From the NCBI RefSeq assembly GCF_024679095.1, contig NC_066509.1, positions 20,505,811 through 20,569,810 on the forward strand: a stretch of 64,000 nucleotides of DNA, written 5' to 3'. Both the position numbers and the translations under genes were made by a program. Shown here piece after piece: positions 62,629 to 64,000 of this stretch (its first letter is position 1; each line of letters begins with the position of its first letter). Origin of the DNA: Eriocheir sinensis. Its lineage: Eukaryota; Arthropoda; Malacostraca; Decapoda; Varunidae. Below the pieces are notes generated by a model. That model was given only the letters and a program-made list of their open reading frames with translations, was not told where the DNA came from and did no database searches.

Positions 62629-64000
62629 ATTTGTTTATATATTTTTATACAAATTTACGTTATTATATGTGTATTTGTATAGGTATTTTGATACAAATTT
62701 ACATTATTTTATATATTTTGTATTTATATTTCAATTCAAATTAAGCTTATTTTATGTGTATTTTGTATATCTATTTATTTTAATACAAAATCAAATATTT
62801 TATGTTTTTTCGTATATATATTTTTATAAAAAATGTGTTATTTTATGGGTATTTTTCATCTTAATTTTCATACAAATTTACTTTATTTTATTAATATTTT
62901 CTGTATTTATTTTGATACGATTTTACATTATTTTATTTGTGTTTTGTATATATTTTTTATACATATTTACATTATTTAATGTGTTTTTTGTACATATATT
63001 TGATACATTTTTACGTAATTTTAAGTTATTTTATGTGTATTTGTTTATATATTTTGACACATATTTACAATATTTTATGGGTATTTTGTATATATATTTC
63101 AAAAGAAATTTACCTAGTTTAATGTGTATTTTGAATATCTATTTTCATACAAACTCAAATTATTTTTATGTATTTTTGTATATATTTCAATACAAATTTT
63201 AGTTATGTTATGTGTATTTTGTAAATCTATTTTCATTCAAATATATATTATTTTATTGGTATTTTGTTGATTTATATTGATACGAATTTACATTATTTTA
63301 TATGTACTTTGTATATATTTTTTTATACGCATTTACATTATTTAATATTTATTTTGAATATATAATTTTATACAAATTCATGTTATTTTATGTGTATTTG
63401 TATATATATTTTCATATAAATTTACATTATTTTATGAGTATTTTGTACATATATTTCATTACAAATTAACCTTATTTTATGTTTATTTTGTATGTGTATT
63501 TTGTACATTTATATTTATACAAATACACTTTCTTTTATTGGTATTTTGTTTATTTATTTTGTTTCGAATTTACATTATTTTATGTGTATTTTGTTTACAT
63601 TTTTTTATACGTATTTACTTAATTTTATGTGTATTTTGTATATATATTTTTATAGAAATCTACGTTATTTTATGTGTATTCGTATATATATTTTGAAACA
63701 AATTTACATTGTTTTATATGTATTTTAGCATATCTCTTTCAAAAGAAGTATACCTTATTGTATGTGCATTTTCTATATTTATTTCAATACAAATTTAAAT
63801 ATTTTATGTGTATTTTGGTATATATATTTTTATAAGAAATGCGCTATTTGATGGGAATTTTGCATCTTTATTTTCATACACATTTACAATATTTTATTAA
63901 TATTCGGTGTATTTATTTTGATACAATTTTACATTATTCTATGTTTTTTGTATATATATTTTTGTGTATTTTTGTATATAGTTTTATACAAATTTAGGTT
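62629..64000 (+). repeat. Satellite block 35, forward, cut by window end
   Basis: Forward monomers. 63,030-63,500 matches the 6.6-7.06 kb and 39.25-39.75 kb family; 63,300-63,720 matches 29,490-29,935. The last ~60 bp changes register at about 63,960. The array continues beyond the window. Confidence 0.88.

Overview
The whole 64-kb window is one AT-rich tandem satellite. I found no sequence that must be read as a gene, RNA gene or transposon. By eye only about one base in six is G or C. Almost every stretch can be cut into diverged copies of one ~45-bp monomer; 23,731-23,775 and 23,776-23,820 are clean neighbouring copies, and the most constant core reads TTTATGTGTATTTTG on the T-rich strand. 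The size, the higher-order repeat (HOR) structure, the (TA)n expansions and the lack of compact genes suggest a eukaryotic nuclear heterochromatic or satellite region. The sequence does not let me name the organism or the chromosome.

The many long open frames are artefacts. The monomer is 45 bp, exactly 15 codons, and its T-rich strand has no TAA, TAG or TGA in any frame. Any run of monomers is therefore open in all three T-strand frames and would encode a 15-residue aromatic/aliphatic peptide repeat. Open frames always follow the T-rich strand and flip when the array flips, so they report array orientation and not genes.

Layout: I read 35 blocks of alternating orientation (34 switches). The longest same-direction blocks are 2,690-7,085 (+), 13,515-17,842 (+), 19,282-25,770 (+), 41,977-48,180 (-) and 50,048-54,078 (-). 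Six blocks are only about 40-125 bp long and look like inserted, inverted fragments of other parts of the array. Within blocks the monomers form a HOR of about 1.03 kb, made of two halves of about 515 and 523 bp, each marked by a monomer carrying a GCG triplet.

Above the HOR level the window is built from large inverted and direct duplications. The main inverted repeat pairs ~14,650-27,345 with ~40,311-53,905 around a ~13-kb spacer; the segment I compared base by base is identical over 60 bp. A second pairs ~1-4,650 with ~52,100-56,690, so the right arm near 52-54 kb has two partners. Smaller ones pair 6,020-7,065 with 11,260-12,305, 35,064-36,363 with 37,905-39,272, and 38,521-39,000 with 39,754-40,233. 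Several orientation-switch junctions occur two or three times with their flanks, which shows that the switches are old and were duplicated as part of larger segments. Long (TA)n tracts lie at equivalent monomers in different copies but differ greatly in length, and they account for most of the drift in arm register.

No genes work together here. What the window records is satellite evolution by segmental duplication, inversion and microsatellite expansion.
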